Positions 30,241 to 37,537 of a stretch of DNA of 64,000 nt are shown here, piece by piece. The first letter of the stretch is position 1, and each line of letters begins with the position of its first letter. A model generated the notes under the pieces. It saw nothing but the letters and a program-made list of their open reading frames with translations. It was not told the origin of the DNA and did no database searches. The position numbers and the translations under genes are program-made. The stretch comes from Pseudomonadota bacterium (GTDB lineage Bacteria; Pseudomonadota; Alphaproteobacteria; Dongiales; Dongiaceae). Where the stretch lies: positions 1 to 64,000 of the forward strand of contig JACPDN010000013.1 in NCBI GenBank assembly GCA_016183985.1. Direction: 5' to 3'.

Positions 30241-30450
30241 TAAAATCGGGGTCAGAGTGAGGTTTTCTGGAGTGAGATCTTCCGCCCCCTCTATGAGAGC
30301 TAGACACGCCCCAAAAACTCCAGCACGCGCCTGGTGAGCAGCGCGGTCGCAGCCGCATTGAAAATCGGGGTCAGAGTCCGATCTTTTCTGCTGTTTCTTC
30401 TCTCTGAGTGAAATTGCACTCTGACCCCTGTTTCTTCCTCTGACCCCTGT
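30241..30450. repeat. Cluster of GGGGTCAGA-type repeats
   Basis: AAAATCGGGGTCAGAGT occurs at about 30242-30258 and again at 30361-30377. The reverse form ACTCTGACCCC is at 30418-30428 and CTCTGACCCCTG at 30438-30449. The copies at 30367 and 30418 form an 11-base inverted pair. TTTCTTC-type runs lie between. Motifs of this kind are often seen near REP-associated transposase cassettes, but no transposase is present here. Confidence 0.75.
30300..30359 (-). pseudogene. Stray 3' end of a dienelactone hydrolase gene
   Basis: Read on the minus strand, this encodes NAAATALLTRRVLEFLGRV and a stop. It matches the last 19 residues of the intact dienelactone hydrolase about 1.5 kb to the right (DAGATALLTRRVLAFLGRV). 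By eye, 49 of 60 bases agree. GGGGTCAGAG repeats bound it on both sides. It looks like a leftover of a duplicated or replaced gene end. Confidence 0.75.
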
Positions 30451-30496
30451 TTCTTCTCTGTTTCTTCTGCTGCGATTTTTGGGAGCCGCTAGGAGC

Positions 30497-31699
30497 ATGC
30501 AAGCAATCGAGAACCGAAGCAGTTGGTGGCGCGCAGATCCAAGTCATCTGGCAATGGTCCATGTGCACTCAGGCGAGGCCGTAATTTACCGAGGCTCTGA
30601 TGGGTGCGACGGAAAACACGTTCTGGAATATCAGCATGAGGGCAAATCGGTCGTAGTTAGAATACGCACTAAGGACATCGAGTATCCGCATCCGTCGCCC
30701 GATAGGTATGCGTATGAATACAGAGTGAATCTTCCGAAGGCGATTCGTTCCCACACCTGGCTCGCTGACTACCGTGGCGAGATTCAAGACATGATTAGCC
30801 CACTCTCTCCCCATGCCGGTTATTCCTTGTGGAAGCGAATCGATGCTGCCCTCCGGGACGTGGCGCTTGTTTGGGATCCGGCGTTGCCTGGCCTTGAACT
30901 TGCGAACGAGTTTGGCGCGATCGGGGGCTACCTGAATGGTAGTTGGTCGGCGCGCCTCTATCGACGCTTCGGTTGGTCCCGAGACATGCTCGATTCTATC
31001 GCGGCTGGCTTCATTGAAGCGAGTGACTACGGACGATTGGGTCCGCTTGCATATTCACCCCCAGCCTCAAATCACTGGCCGCCCAAATGGGACCTCATCC
31101 AAGGACACGTCTACAATATCGATGGGGAGCCAACGACGGTATCAGCGCCGGAAATGCGAAATGAATTCACGGGCAATGTCATCGCTGAAATAAGCGCCGA
31201 AGGCAGGCCGCCGTTCAAGTCCGCGAAGTTGATGACGTTCAAAACCCGCGACTGGTTTGGTAACTTTCTTATCTGGTTTTCGCGCGCGGATGAGAGCGCC
31301 GCATCAGGCAGAGAGCGAAGCTTTGACATGTGGTCCTCAGAGATTTGGAGGGTCTCGGCGAGCCAAGGCGGGAAAAAGACACGGTCCAAAGCGTCGAGGC
31401 AGGCGGACCATCCCTCATCAACTTCCGAGCTAACGCCCAGCGCTGACGAACAGGCAGCGTCTTACATTGAAATTGCTGAGCAAGTTGAAGCGCTCGAAAA
31501 CGTTCTGCCGATTTTTCGACCCGTGCAGCCTGAAGGTGAAACGCCAGAGTCAGTGGCGCGAAACTCCCGCCTCGTCGAGATAACGGACTATCCGATTGCA
31601 GGGAGACCGCACGGAATCGCGTCGATCCGGTTGGAGTTACAGAATACAGCTCTTCAACGAAGAGAGGGCTGGGTGCAAATGTTCGATGGAATGCAGTGA
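30497..31699 (+). CDS. Unrecognised 400-residue protein between repeat clusters
   Basis: This soluble protein has no signal peptide or membrane segment. It is rich in tryptophan and aromatic residues (WWRADPSH, HTWLADYRGE, NHWPPKWDLIQGHVYNIDGE). A charged low-complexity linker lies at about residues 290-325, followed by a C-terminal helical part. No motif allows a function. The start is uncertain: AGGAG lies only one base before ATG 30497, and a TTG at 30479 is possible. It has lower GC than the flanks and is framed by GGGGTCAGA repeats, so it is probably acquired. Confidence 0.55.
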   Translation: MQAIENRSSWWRADPSHLAMVHVHSGEAVIYRGSDGCDGKHVLEYQHEGKSVVVRIRTKDIEYPHPSPDRYAYEYRVNLPKAIRSHTWLADYRGEIQDMISPLSPHAGYSLWKRIDAALRDVALVWDPALPGLELANEFGAIGGYLNGSWSARLYRRFGWSRDMLDSIAAGFIEASDYGRLGPLAYSPPASNHWPPKWDLIQGHVYNIDGEPTTVSAPEMRNEFTGNVIAEISAEGRPPFKSAKLMTFKTRDWFGNFLIWFSRADESAASGRERSFDMWSSEIWRVSASQGGKKTRSKASRQADHPSSTSELTPSADEQAASYIEIAEQVEALENVLPIFRPVQPEGETPESVARNSRLVEITDYPIAGRPHGIASIRLELQNTALQRREGWVQMFDGMQ

Positions 31700-31707
31700 G
31701 GGTTACC

Positions 31708-31772
31708 ACAAAAATCGGGATCACACAAAAATCGGGGTCAAAAAATCGGGGTCACAAAAAATCGGGGTCAGA
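31708..31772. repeat. Four tandem AAAATCGGGGTCA units
   Basis: Four near-identical units of AAAAATCGGG(G/A)TCA follow each other at spacings of 14-19 bases just before the dienelactone hydrolase 3' end. They match the units at 30241-30377 in the same orientation. Confidence 0.8.
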
Positions 31773-31800
31773 CTCCTATTCGTTCTTTCGATGCTCCCAC

Positions 31801-32382
31801 TCACACCCGCCCCAAAAACGCCAACACGCGCCTGGTGAGCAGCGCCGTTGCACCCGCGTCGTAAGACGGCAGCGAGTTGTCGGCGAAGTAGTGTTGGTCG
31901 CCGGGATAGAGGAAGAGTTCGGCGTCATCGACTGTCTCGACGATCTCGCGGGCGGCGTCGATGTCGCCTTCGCCGGCGAAGATCGGGTCGTTGTCCATGC
32001 CGTGGATTTGCACGGCGACGCCGTCCGGCCAGGGGCCGAAGGCCCATTCGCCGCTGATGGGCAGGCAGGAATAGAAGAGCAGGGCGCCGCGGGCGCCGGG
32101 CCGTGTTTGCGCCAGCTTCTGCGCCGGCAGCACGCCGAAGGAGAAGCCGGCATAGACGAGTGCTGGCGGCAATCCGTCGGCCATGCGGACGCCGCGCTCG
32201 CGCATGTCTTCGAACCCGGTCGCACCGATATAAGCGAGGCCTTCGTCGATGCTCTTGAAAATGCGTCCGTCAAAGAGGTCCGGCGCGTGCACGGTATGCC
32301 CGGCTGCCCGCAGGTCGTCGGCGAATGCGCGCACGCCGGGGGTCAATCCGTGCGCGTGGTGGAACAGCAGAACCTCGGCCAT
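31801..32382 (-). CDS. Dienelactone hydrolase family protein
   Basis: This 193-residue alpha/beta hydrolase has the nucleophile elbow GFSFG (Ser81, where classical dienelactone hydrolase has cysteine), then HGMDND (Asp130 region) and DQHYF (His164), giving a plausible Ser-Asp-His triad. The substrate is unknown; such proteins hydrolyse small esters or lactones. A fragment of a close relative's 3' end lies 1.5 kb downstream among repeats. Confidence 0.82.
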   Translation of the reverse strand: MAEVLLFHHAHGLTPGVRAFADDLRAAGHTVHAPDLFDGRIFKSIDEGLAYIGATGFEDMRERGVRMADGLPPALVYAGFSFGVLPAQKLAQTRPGARGALLFYSCLPISGEWAFGPWPDGVAVQIHGMDNDPIFAGEGDIDAAREIVETVDDAELFLYPGDQHYFADNSLPSYDAGATALLTRRVLAFLGRV

Positions 32383-32510
32383 TCTGAGCCTCCAATTGGG
32401 GTGATCGCAGCGCCAAAGCTTCGGCGACGGCCTTGAATCTTAACCCTTTTGCTCCCAAATATCGAAAGCCCAGATCGTGGGCAATGACTGCGGAAACGCA
32501 GAGGTGAATC

Positions 32511-32867
32511 ATGTTGTCCGTCAAGAATGTCAAAGTTGAGCATGCTCAAGACTGGCTCAACCTGGCGCTGGCGGTGATCCTGTTCGCTTCGCCTTGGGTT
32601 CTCGGATTTCAAGGCGAGACGGTCGCCGCTTGGACAGCCTGGGGCGCTGGGGTCGTGATCGCCATTCTCGCCGCCGCCGCGATCGTTCAGTTCGCGGAGT
32701 GGGAGGAATGGGCGAGCCTGGCGCTGGGCCTGATGCTTGCGGCGGCACCGTGGGCCTTAGGCTATAGCGACATCGTTGCGGCGCAGTGGGCCAGCTTCCT
32801 GCTGGGCCTTCTGGTTGCAATGGTCGCTCTGTGGGAAGTGCAGATTCATAGATCTGCCCCCAGGTAA
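32511..32867 (+). CDS. SPW-repeat membrane protein
   Basis: This 118-residue protein has two similar halves, each with an N-terminal W..LALA...ASPW or W..LALGL..AAAPW helix and a second helix, giving four membrane segments. This is the SPW repeat family, small integral membrane proteins of unknown role. A divergent dienelactone hydrolase gene lies 128 bases upstream. Confidence 0.82.
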   Translation: MLSVKNVKVEHAQDWLNLALAVILFASPWVLGFQGETVAAWTAWGAGVVIAILAAAAIVQFAEWEEWASLALGLMLAAAPWALGYSDIVAAQWASFLLGLLVAMVALWEVQIHRSAPR

Positions 32868-32942
32868 GGCGTACGACGTCGCAAGTGTAGAAGCGCCTCG
32901 GCCACCCTGCTTCTGAGTGAAGGGTGGAGGGGATGGTTGTTG

Positions 32943-33033
32943 CGCCCTGCGCCGCGGCGCAGGGCGTCTGGCATCGCCCGCGTGGCCGGGCGGCGACGGT
33001 TCTGCGAGGTTGCTCCCGGCGAGGTTGCTCCCG
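32943..33033. repeat. Perfect 24-bp palindrome and a 15-bp tandem repeat
   Basis: In the 275-base gap between the SPW gene and the HD-GYP gene, CGCCCTGCGCC and its complement form a perfect 24-base palindrome at 32943-32966. GCGAGGTTGCTCCCG is repeated twice without a break at 33004-33033. There is no T-tract, so a normal terminator is unlikely. No gene is seen in the gap. Confidence 0.7.
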
Positions 33034-33142
33034 AACGGGCGGAACCGATCCGCCGCGCCGATGCCGACCCCACGGCTCACAACGTTCCGGGCCGAGTGCT
33101 TTGCGTTTGTGGAAGGCTCGCGGAACTGACGCGCCCGCGCGC

Positions 33143-33790
33143 CTAAGCCCCGCCTATCGCATACTGCTCGATCGGCGTGTCGAAGATCATCTTCGCCTGA
33201 TCGCTGATCACCTGGAAGGCGGATAGGACTTGCGGCGCGAAGTGGCAGGGCTTGGTGCGGTTGTCGCCGTTCACGATAATGCGCATGGTGTCGTCATGCG
33301 GTATGCCGCGACGATACGGCCGGTCCTCGCGCAGGGCATCGTAGGTGTCGCATATCGAGGTGATCTGTGCCGGCAATGGAATCGCATCAGCGACGAGACC
33401 GTTCGGATAGCCGCTGCCGTCGAAGCGCTCATGATGATGCAAGGCGATTTCGGCCGCCAGATTGACGAGGGCATTTCGTGGCATCCTCAGAATGTGATGC
33501 CCGGCGCTGGAATGCGTCTTGATGAGCGCGACTTCCTCGCGCGACAAGGGGGCCGTCTTCTGCAGGACTTCGACCGGAACGGCGAGCTTGCCGATATCGT
33601 GCAGGATTCCGGCGCGCGCCAATTGCCGAGCTTTGCCGGCCGGCAGCCCCAGCTGCCTGGCCAGTCGGTAGACCAGCGCTGCCACGCGACGTTCATGGGA
33701 ACTGGTGCCAAAATCCTTGCTGGCCTCCGCCCGGGCGAGGCACAGAAACGTGGCCGGCAATTTGAGATCGATCATGCGCTTCCGCTCCAT
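33143..33790 (-). CDS. HD-GYP domain protein, probable cyclic-di-GMP phosphodiesterase
   Basis: The protein of about 215 residues has HDIGK(LAVP), HH and the ERFDGSGYPNGL signature with ITSICDTYDAL, the metal- and GYP-motifs of HD-GYP phosphodiesterases. No sensor domain precedes it, so it is a stand-alone catalytic unit. ATG 33790 has GGGGGCAGGA at good distance. An in-frame ATG at 33877 would add 29 residues but falls two bases behind a TATAAT, inside the likely transcription start. A PilZ protein elsewhere in the window fits cyclic-di-GMP signalling. Confidence 0.85.
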   Translation of the reverse strand: MERKRMIDLKLPATFLCLARAEASKDFGTSSHERRVAALVYRLARQLGLPAGKARQLARAGILHDIGKLAVPVEVLQKTAPLSREEVALIKTHSSAGHHILRMPRNALVNLAAEIALHHHERFDGSGYPNGLVADAIPLPAQITSICDTYDALREDRPYRRGIPHDDTMRIIVNGDNRTKPCHFAPQVLSAFQVISDQAKMIFDTPIEQYAIGGA

Positions 33791-33899
33791 CAATCCTGCC
33801 CCCAACACCACAGTATAGTCCGGATGTTGATTTTTAGTAAGCGTGGCGGAGATTTCGGCAACTATGAGGATTGTCATTGATTATATTCCTATTTTGTTC

Positions 33900-33928
33900 T
33901 TGACAAGTATCTAGGAATTTGATACTAA
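33900..33928 (+). promoter_or_regulatory. Near-consensus sigma-70 promoter facing a gene-poor stretch
   Basis: TTGACA and TACTAA are separated by exactly 17 bases in a short AT-rich patch. The first plausible plus-strand gene downstream is 1.8 kb away, so a noncoding transcript or short ORF may be the product. On the minus strand the same patch offers TTGTCA with TATAAT at 15 bases for the HD-GYP gene. Confidence 0.5.
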
Positions 33929-33954
33929 TTCACCTGTGCGCACATCACCACCGG

Positions 33955-34298
33955 CACCCAGCCGGAATTGCTCGGTTGTCCTCGGTACAAGCCCCTGATG
34001 GGGGCGCAGACCGAAACCCATAGCTCCCTTTGTCCAGCACGTGCCTGGTTGTCCGGTACGTGTCTGGGCTGGAGCAGCCTTGGCTGGTGGCGAAAGACCG
34101 GCCTCCCGGATCGGTTGGATGAGCGATCCCCCGAGCGCCATGGGGTCACAAGGGCGTCCTTGCGGATTGTCGAGGAATCATCAATCCCCGCCGGACCCGA
34201 TGCGGTGACCGGGTTCCCCTTCCGGATTGCAGGCAGCAATCCGCGTCGCGGCCGAAACGGACGGCCGAACTGACTGCCCGAGCAATTCCTGGTGGGTG
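33955..34298. repeat. Gene-poor stretch bounded by a 21-base imperfect inverted repeat
   Basis: The arms at 33955-33975 and 34278-34298 are complementary at 19 of 21 bases (core GGAATTGCTCGG). Inside lies a perfect hairpin, CGGATTGC with GCAATCCG at 34223-34243, and other GC-rich palindromes. No frame here reads like a protein. It could be a structured RNA made from the promoter at 33900, or the remains of a small mobile element with terminal repeats. Confidence 0.55.
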
Positions 34299-34351
34299 TC
34301 GAATTTTAAAAGAGCGAAGTTGGCGGCGAAGCAAGCGGGAGGGAAGGTCAG

Positions 34352-34438
34352 TCAGGTGACTTGGTGCAGGAAAAGCAGCACGGCAATGATCAGGAAAATC
34401 AGGACTGGCGGAAGGATCGGTGAGGTGAAGTACTTCAT
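34352..34438 (-). CDS. Possible 28-residue single-pass membrane microprotein
   Basis: The ORF reads MKYFTSPILPPVLIFLIIAV then LLFLHQVT. This is a short polar start, one clean membrane helix and a short tail. The ribosome site (GGAAAG, about 11 bases upstream) is weak. Size and layout resemble known bacterial small membrane proteins, but no family is recognised and chance cannot be ruled out. Confidence 0.35.
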   Translation of the reverse strand: MKYFTSPILPPVLIFLIIAVLLFLHQVT

Positions 34439-34501
34439 GCCATTTTTCTTTCCGAACGATGTGTGGCTGGTGGCCGCAGATGCGTAGAGTTGCCGGTCCG
34501 C

Positions 34502-34777
34502 TTATCCGGCGCGGGCGAGATCGGCTGCCCGCAGCAAATAGGATCCACGGCTGCGGCGTGTATAGACACGCTCGGCGGCAGCACAGATCGCAATCCATTG
34601 CCGATCGAAATTCTCCAATATGCTCAGTTCATCTTCATCCGCGGCGCTGGACGGCGATTGCAACGCAGCGGCGTCGACAAAGAACGGTACTTCGAGAGAT
34701 TCGTCATAGGCCCAGAAGCGCACCCATTTATGGGCCGCGTCGTAGCTTCGGCTTGAATTGGGGAAGCTGAGTTTCAC
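34502..34777 (-). CDS. DUF1488 family protein
   Basis: This 91-residue protein matches my memory of DUF1488 along its whole length: LSFPNSSRSYDAAHKWVRFW at the start, EVPFFVDAAAL in the middle, then YTRRSRGSYLL near the end. The family's function is unknown. The GTG start is preceded by GGAGAGG. It lies 22 bases after another small minus-strand gene. Confidence 0.78.
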   Translation of the reverse strand: MKLSFPNSSRSYDAAHKWVRFWAYDESLEVPFFVDAAALQSPSSAADEDELSILENFDRQWIAICAAAERVYTRRSRGSYLLRAADLARAG

Positions 34778-34799
34778 GATGCCTCTCCGCCGTTCCCGA

Positions 34800-35045
34800 T
34801 CATGTCTTCAATGCCACCACATTCGGGGCCCGGAGGCCGCGCGTCGATGTGGGATTCCGATGCTTGGGCACATTGTCGTTGAGCCGTTGTATCGTTTGGC
34901 CCCTGCGCCGCGTGGCCGGCAGCGTTATGCCGCGCGGCAATTCGCCATCGCTTTCGATCACGTATGTGCCAGCCAAATAGATCTGTTCGCTGTCCGCCAT
35001 CGCAAATGAATGGAAGAAGGTAAGGACAACCTTTCTTCGTTGCAT
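34800..35045 (-). CDS. Unrecognised small protein upstream of DUF1488
   Basis: This 81-residue ORF has GGGAAAG about six bases before its ATG. The centre, YLAGTYVIESDGELPRGITL then PATRR, resembles a short beta-stranded motif (AGTY.VE..EE...G..F...RR) that I recall from small alphaproteobacterial hypothetical proteins. The C-terminus is basic and disordered. It is probably cotranscribed with the DUF1488 gene. Confidence 0.5.
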   Translation of the reverse strand: MQRRKVVLTFFHSFAMADSEQIYLAGTYVIESDGELPRGITLPATRRRGQTIQRLNDNVPKHRNPTSTRGLRAPNVVALKT

Positions 35046-35089
35046 CGTTTCTTTCCCGCGCGGGCAGCAATGCCGGCACCTTGATATCG

Positions 35090-35344
35090 TTACTTGATGC
35101 CGGCGGCTCTTTTGCGTGGCATGGTGAGCTTCGCGGCCGCCGCCTGCAGCGCCTCGTCTCGGTCGCCGGCTTCCTTGGCCATGCGTATCGCCTTCAGTCT
35201 TGCTGTCTTTTCAGCAAAGAGAGCGCTGTCCTTGGCCTTCTCGTTCAACATTTCCTGTTCGCGCTGGCGTTCGCGATTCCGCGTCTCCCGCGCGATGCGC
35301 TGCGATTCCTCAACCTGCCGAGATAAAAGCGTGCGAGCGGTCAC
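35090..35344 (-). CDS. Small charged coiled-coil protein
   Basis: The protein has 84 residues, almost wholly helical and very rich in Arg, Glu, Lys and Ala (for example RETRNRERQREQEML, then EKTARLKAIRMAKEAGDRDE). Similar short hypothetical proteins ending in a KTARLKALR..KEA helix are common in alphaproteobacteria. No function is known. It is separate from, but in line with, the two minus-strand small genes to its left. Confidence 0.55.
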   Translation of the reverse strand: MTARTLLSRQVEESQRIARETRNRERQREQEMLNEKAKDSALFAEKTARLKAIRMAKEAGDRDEALQAAAAKLTMPRKRAAGIK

Positions 35345-35746
35345 AATTGCTCTCCATCATTGTCGAGGAAATTCATTTCGCATCAGAACAGCCGGCAGCA
35401 ACCGGGCATGAAAGGCTGCGCAGCGGGTCGGGCGGCGGAGCGACAGCGCGCAGGCGGGCGCACCCATATGCGGGTTGTCGCAATCAGTATCAGCTTGTGC
35501 CTCGACGTCGCATTTATGTGCCGACGATTTTCAGGCGCAACGAGCGGCCGCCTCGATAGGCTCGCACTTTGATGTGTCGCGATCTTCGACACCAATGGCT
35601 TTACTATAGAGTTCAGGCCCCGCTTTGGATATCGATTCTTTCAATCTCGGAGGCACGGCAAAGGCGCAAAATGCGTCGCAAACCGGATAATCGTGTAATA
35701 TCTTCCAGCGATTGCTAAAATCGCTGCGGCGAAGGATCTGAGGTCG
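35345..35746. other. 402-base gap without a recognisable gene
   Basis: This is the divergent region between the coiled-coil gene (minus) and the cyclase gene (plus). Short frames in it do not look like proteins. The right part (35640-35720) is AT-richer and probably carries the cyclase promoter, but no convincing -35/-10 pair was found. Confidence 0.5.
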
Positions 35747-36508
35747 ATGCTGGAACATTCCCTCATTTGCAAAGGCTGCTGGCAGCAGATGCATGTGCCG
35801 ATCCCTCTGCGCGGGGTGTTGTCGCTACCGTTCCGGCTGTTCGGCATCAAGCCCAGCCGCATGAATCCCAACACCTGCACCGTGTGTGAGCTGATGTTCA
35901 CCAAGGTCATGCGCAGCCGCAAGATCACGATCGATGCGACGGTGCTGTTCGCCGATCTCCGCGACTATACAACGCTGTCGCAATCGCAATCGCCGGAGGC
36001 GATCTCGGGCCTGCTCGATGCGTTCTATGACGAAGCGGCCGATGCGATCTGGGAGCATGACGGGCTCCTCAACAAGACCATCGGCGATGCGGTGATGGCG
36101 GTCTTCAATTTCCCGATCCGGCAGGAGGATCATGTCGCCCAAGCGCTCAATGCTGCGCGCGCCATTCAGGCACGCTGGCGGGGGCGGGCCAAGCAGCTCG
36201 GTGAGGAGTTGGGCCTCGATGCCGTGAAATCGGGAATCGGCATCGGCATTCATTGCGGCGATGTGAGCTTCGGCGAGTTCGGCCACTCGCATAAGGATCT
36301 GACTGCCATCGGCAATGTCGTCAATACGGCCTCACGCGCCCAATCGGCTGCCAAGGCCGGCGAGATTCTGCTGACCCAGGCGGTGCATGATCGCCTCTCC
36401 CCGCAGATGGGCGTGTTCCGCCCCGAAATCTATCAGCTCAAAGGCTTTGCCGAGCCGATGACGCTCTATGCACCGGTTGAAGGAGCGCCCGCGCAGATTC
36501 TGCACTGA
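35747..36508 (+). CDS. Class III adenylate/guanylate cyclase with a four-cysteine N-terminus
   Basis: This 253-residue soluble protein has a cyclase homology domain at about residues 63-240. The metal-binding aspartates lie in VLFADLRDYT and KTIGDAVMAVFN, and the transition-state Asn and Arg in GNVVNTASR. The N-terminal part has CKGC (residues 9-12) and CTVC, a probable zinc knuckle, linked by a proline-rich segment. Nucleotide preference cannot be settled. No membrane or HAMP domain is present. An upstream AAGGATCTGAGG may serve as ribosome site. Confidence 0.85.
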   Translation: MLEHSLICKGCWQQMHVPIPLRGVLSLPFRLFGIKPSRMNPNTCTVCELMFTKVMRSRKITIDATVLFADLRDYTTLSQSQSPEAISGLLDAFYDEAADAIWEHDGLLNKTIGDAVMAVFNFPIRQEDHVAQALNAARAIQARWRGRAKQLGEELGLDAVKSGIGIGIHCGDVSFGEFGHSHKDLTAIGNVVNTASRAQSAAKAGEILLTQAVHDRLSPQMGVFRPEIYQLKGFAEPMTLYAPVEGAPAQILH

Positions 36509-36523
36509 CGGGCATTGCCGCCT

Positions 36524-36913
36524 TCACGGCATCAGCAAATAGGTCTGCGGGGTTCCATAGCGCTGATCGCGTTTCCATTTGTCGCGCGGGCCGAGGTATT
36601 TCTCCGTCTCGGCATAGTCGACGCCGTTTGGCCCGTAGCAGATATGCCGGCTGCTTTCGCACACGAGGCCCGGGCGTGGTGAGAAGTGATCCGGCCACAG
36701 ATAGCCGATGGTCTCGGCATCCGGCTGGCCCCAGGGCGTGTTGTGGCCATAGGGCGAGGGGTTGCCATAGGCATAGGGCGTCGTGCGGACGCCGTAATCC
36801 GAGCTGACGTAATGCTGCTGGATGGCTTCGCCCCGGTGATCCGGCGCGCAAGCCGCCAGCCATATGGCAGCTACGCCGACAAAGGAGGCTGAGAACGTTC
36901 GGCACTTTCCCAT
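36524..36913 (-). CDS. Small hypothetical lipoprotein
   Basis: This 129-residue protein has a short signal sequence and lipobox LAAC. The mature part is rich in Tyr, Pro, Gly and His (YGNPSPYGHNTPWGQPD), with two cysteines in CESSRHICYGPNGVDY. The ATG at 36913 is chosen because AGGAG lies seven bases upstream. No family is recognised. It converges with the cyclase gene, 15 bases apart. Confidence 0.65.
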   Translation of the reverse strand: MGKCRTFSASFVGVAAIWLAACAPDHRGEAIQQHYVSSDYGVRTTPYAYGNPSPYGHNTPWGQPDAETIGYLWPDHFSPRPGLVCESSRHICYGPNGVDYAETEKYLGPRDKWKRDQRYGTPQTYLLMP

Positions 36914-37102
36914 GGCGATACTCCTGCGTGAGAGCAACGGAGGCCTGGCGGCGAAGTTTCCCCGGTATCGTCAGATGGGCCCCATGATGGGCCGGTCAGA
37001 TCAATTTGGCAGCAGGAATTTCAGCTTGCCGTCAGCTTTGCCAGCCTACGCTCCCCGGCCTACGCGCAATGCGCGATATGAAGACTCGAGGGAGGTACAC
37101 AA

Positions 37103-37537
37103 ATGAAAGCGACAATTTTGCGGCCCGCTGTGCTGGGCTTGACCATGCTTGGCCTAGCCGTAACCGGCTGTGCAACCGGCCTTGGCGGCGATCGGGAAGA
37201 GGCGATGGAAACGGTCGGTGGCGCGTTCAAGCCGATCGGCGCGATGGCGAAGTCCGGCGCCTTTGATCAGGCTGAAGTCTCGGAGAAGGCCAAGCTCATT
37301 GCCACGGAACTGGAACATTTCGGTTCGCTGTTTCCGGAAGGATCGGAAAAGGCCGGCGGTGCCGCTCTCAGCTCGATCTGGTCGGATCGCACCGGCTTCG
37401 ATGCCGCCCGCACCAATGCGCGCGATGCCGCCGTGCAACTGGCGTCGGTCAGCGATCCGGCGGCGTTCCCGGCGGCGGTCGGCAAGCTGGGCGATGCTTG
37501 CGGGGCCTGCCATTCGAAGTATCGCGCCGAATACTGA
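37103..37537 (+). CDS. Cytochrome c'-type heme lipoprotein
   Basis: This 144-residue protein has a signal ending in lipobox VTGC, a four-helix-bundle-like middle and a C-terminal heme motif CGACHSKYR, the usual place and form for cytochrome c'. A conserved pattern of FKPIGAMAKSG and FGSLFPEGSE fits the family. Cytochromes c' bind NO or CO and may protect from nitrosative stress. Most are soluble periplasmic; lipid anchoring is less common. It has its own terminator. Confidence 0.82.
   Translation: MKATILRPAVLGLTMLGLAVTGCATGLGGDREEAMETVGGAFKPIGAMAKSGAFDQAEVSEKAKLIATELEHFGSLFPEGSEKAGGAALSSIWSDRTGFDAARTNARDAAVQLASVSDPAAFPAAVGKLGDACGACHSKYRAEY

Noticed and set aside
29209-34000. Search for a duplicated tRNA-Pro 3' end as attachment site
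   Set aside because: No second copy of the 3' end of tRNA-Pro was seen by eye, so no att sites are claimed.
34146-34598. A 150-codon minus-strand frame across the gene-poor stretch
   Set aside because: It overlaps the DUF1488 3' end, has Cys/Arg/Pro/Ser-rich random-looking translation and no ribosome site.
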